NCBI GenBank assembly: GCA_009760855.2
Contig: WPIO01000104.1
Coordinates: 821,501 to 877,500, forward strand
Length of the DNA: 56,000 nucleotides
Direction: 5' to 3'
Origin: Cristatella mucedo
Taxonomy: Eukaryota; Bryozoa; Phylactolaemata; Cristatellidae
Position numbers and translations under genes: made by a program
Shown here: positions 1-56,000 of the stretch, piece after piece
How the letters are laid out: every line of letters begins with the position of its first letter
How positions within the stretch are numbered: position 1 is the first letter of the stretch
The notes under the pieces: model-generated
What the model saw: the letters and a program-made list of their open reading frames with translations, nothing else
Told to the model about the DNA's origin: nothing
Databases searched by the model: none

Positions 1-215
1 CACGCGGCGCGGCTATGGCGACGGACAGGAAAAGGAAGTGGCGCGCTCGCCTGACACCACCACCACTGCGCTCCACGTCTCCAGCGTGGAAGAGCCAGCC
101 CCGGGCGGAAATCGCAATTCGACGGCGCCTGCTCTCTCACTGTCGCGCGGCACTCCTCGACCGCTTCGTCGGAGCGTCGTTCCGAATAGCAGCAGCAGCA
201 GCAACAGGAGGCAAG
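1..215 (+). promoter_or_regulatory. CpG-rich promoter / 5' UTR region of the SEC14-like gene
   Basis: The sequence is very GC- and CpG-rich and continues so to about 620. No TATA box is evident. It lies directly upstream of the start codon at 216, which has A at -3 (context GCAAGATGA). A CpG-island type promoter with a short GC-rich leader is the simplest reading. A short CAG/AGC run at about 187-204 lies in the leader. The transcription start site cannot be placed, and the promoter may extend left of the window. Confidence 0.5.
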
Positions 216-55651
<55,436 letters not shown>

Positions 55652-56000
55652 GTAGGTAGGCCTTCCATCTGTGATCACGTGTGAGATCGCAGGTCGCTGA
55701 CACGACCGGTGGCGCGTCTACTTAATTCTGTGCAGCCAACGCTGTGAGCCTCGTTATGTGCTCTCTTGGATGCCGTTTCAATCGATGGCCACAGGACTGT
55801 CGGTGCTGTGAGCAGGACCTTGGCGGGTTTATTTGAGGGCTGACTTGATTCAGCCGGCCCTCTTTTATTGTTACAGTGCACTCTCTGCAGCCAGCTGACT
55901 CACTGAGCTAGGAGCTAGCCCGAACGAGCACTTCTCGCTTACCGCAAACCGCATCTTGCCAGACATTCTTCCGATTATTCGCTTACTCATCCGTGAAGCC
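55652..56000. other. Intron 7, incomplete
   Basis: A SINE-B-like antisense fragment lies at about 55836-55910 (CTTGATTCAGCCGGCCCTCT, TTTATTGTTACAG). No further exon is seen before the window ends. Confidence 0.5.

Overview
This is eukaryotic genomic DNA from an animal. The evidence is spliced exons with tRNA-derived SINEs, L2-like non-LTR retrotransposons, DNA transposons and very long GA/TC, CA and CTG simple repeats. No bacterial operon, tRNA, rRNA or CRISPR is seen. The species cannot be fixed from sequence alone. The exon peptides read like an invertebrate member of their family, but this is only an impression.

One host gene is supported: a SEC14-like (CRAL-TRIO) lipid-transfer protein on the + strand that spans the whole window and runs off the right edge. 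Recognised coding exons are 216-272 (start codon), 21670-21713, 46088-46244, 53688-53782, 54231-54306 and 55571-55651. Their phases join without a break and each matches a successive block of the SEC14L family. One exon, encoding the roughly 25 residues before ARDFDVDK, should lie between 273 and 21669 but was not found. Two consecutive introns (46245-53687 and 53783-54230) can only be spliced in frame with GC donors.

The rest is mostly intron filled with repeats. From left to right: a CpG-rich first exon and promoter area (1-620); a mosaic of L2-like fragments (772-8890); a 740 bp CTG-rich tract (8884-9625); a Tigger-like non-autonomous DNA transposon (9845-10679); a four-level nest of elements (14757-17620); exon 3 (21670); a 26 bp minisatellite (23083-23455); GA and CA microsatellites (26912-27487); a Phantom-type MULE with a decayed FLYWCH/MULE transposase (27562-29700); a 2.8 kb L2-like element with recognisable endonuclease and reverse transcriptase, interrupted by a 1 kb element with about 340-400 bp inverted arms (33425-37510); a second L2-like family in the opposite direction (37520-39690); a younger L2-like copy (40471-42215); exon 4 (46088); a 5'-truncated L2-like copy with a 400-codon open frame inserted in a SINE (47481-48927); a second long TC tract (49505-50010); and the GC-rich region with exons 5-7 (53688-55651).

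The mobile elements form an interacting community. Two L2-like families (called here L2-A and L2-B) provide reverse transcriptase. SINE-A carries a tail resembling the L2-A 3' end and is probably mobilised by it. SINE-B is a second tRNA-like family, often serving as a landing site. A further dispersed repeat (13560-14045 and 25960-26420) matched no family I could name.
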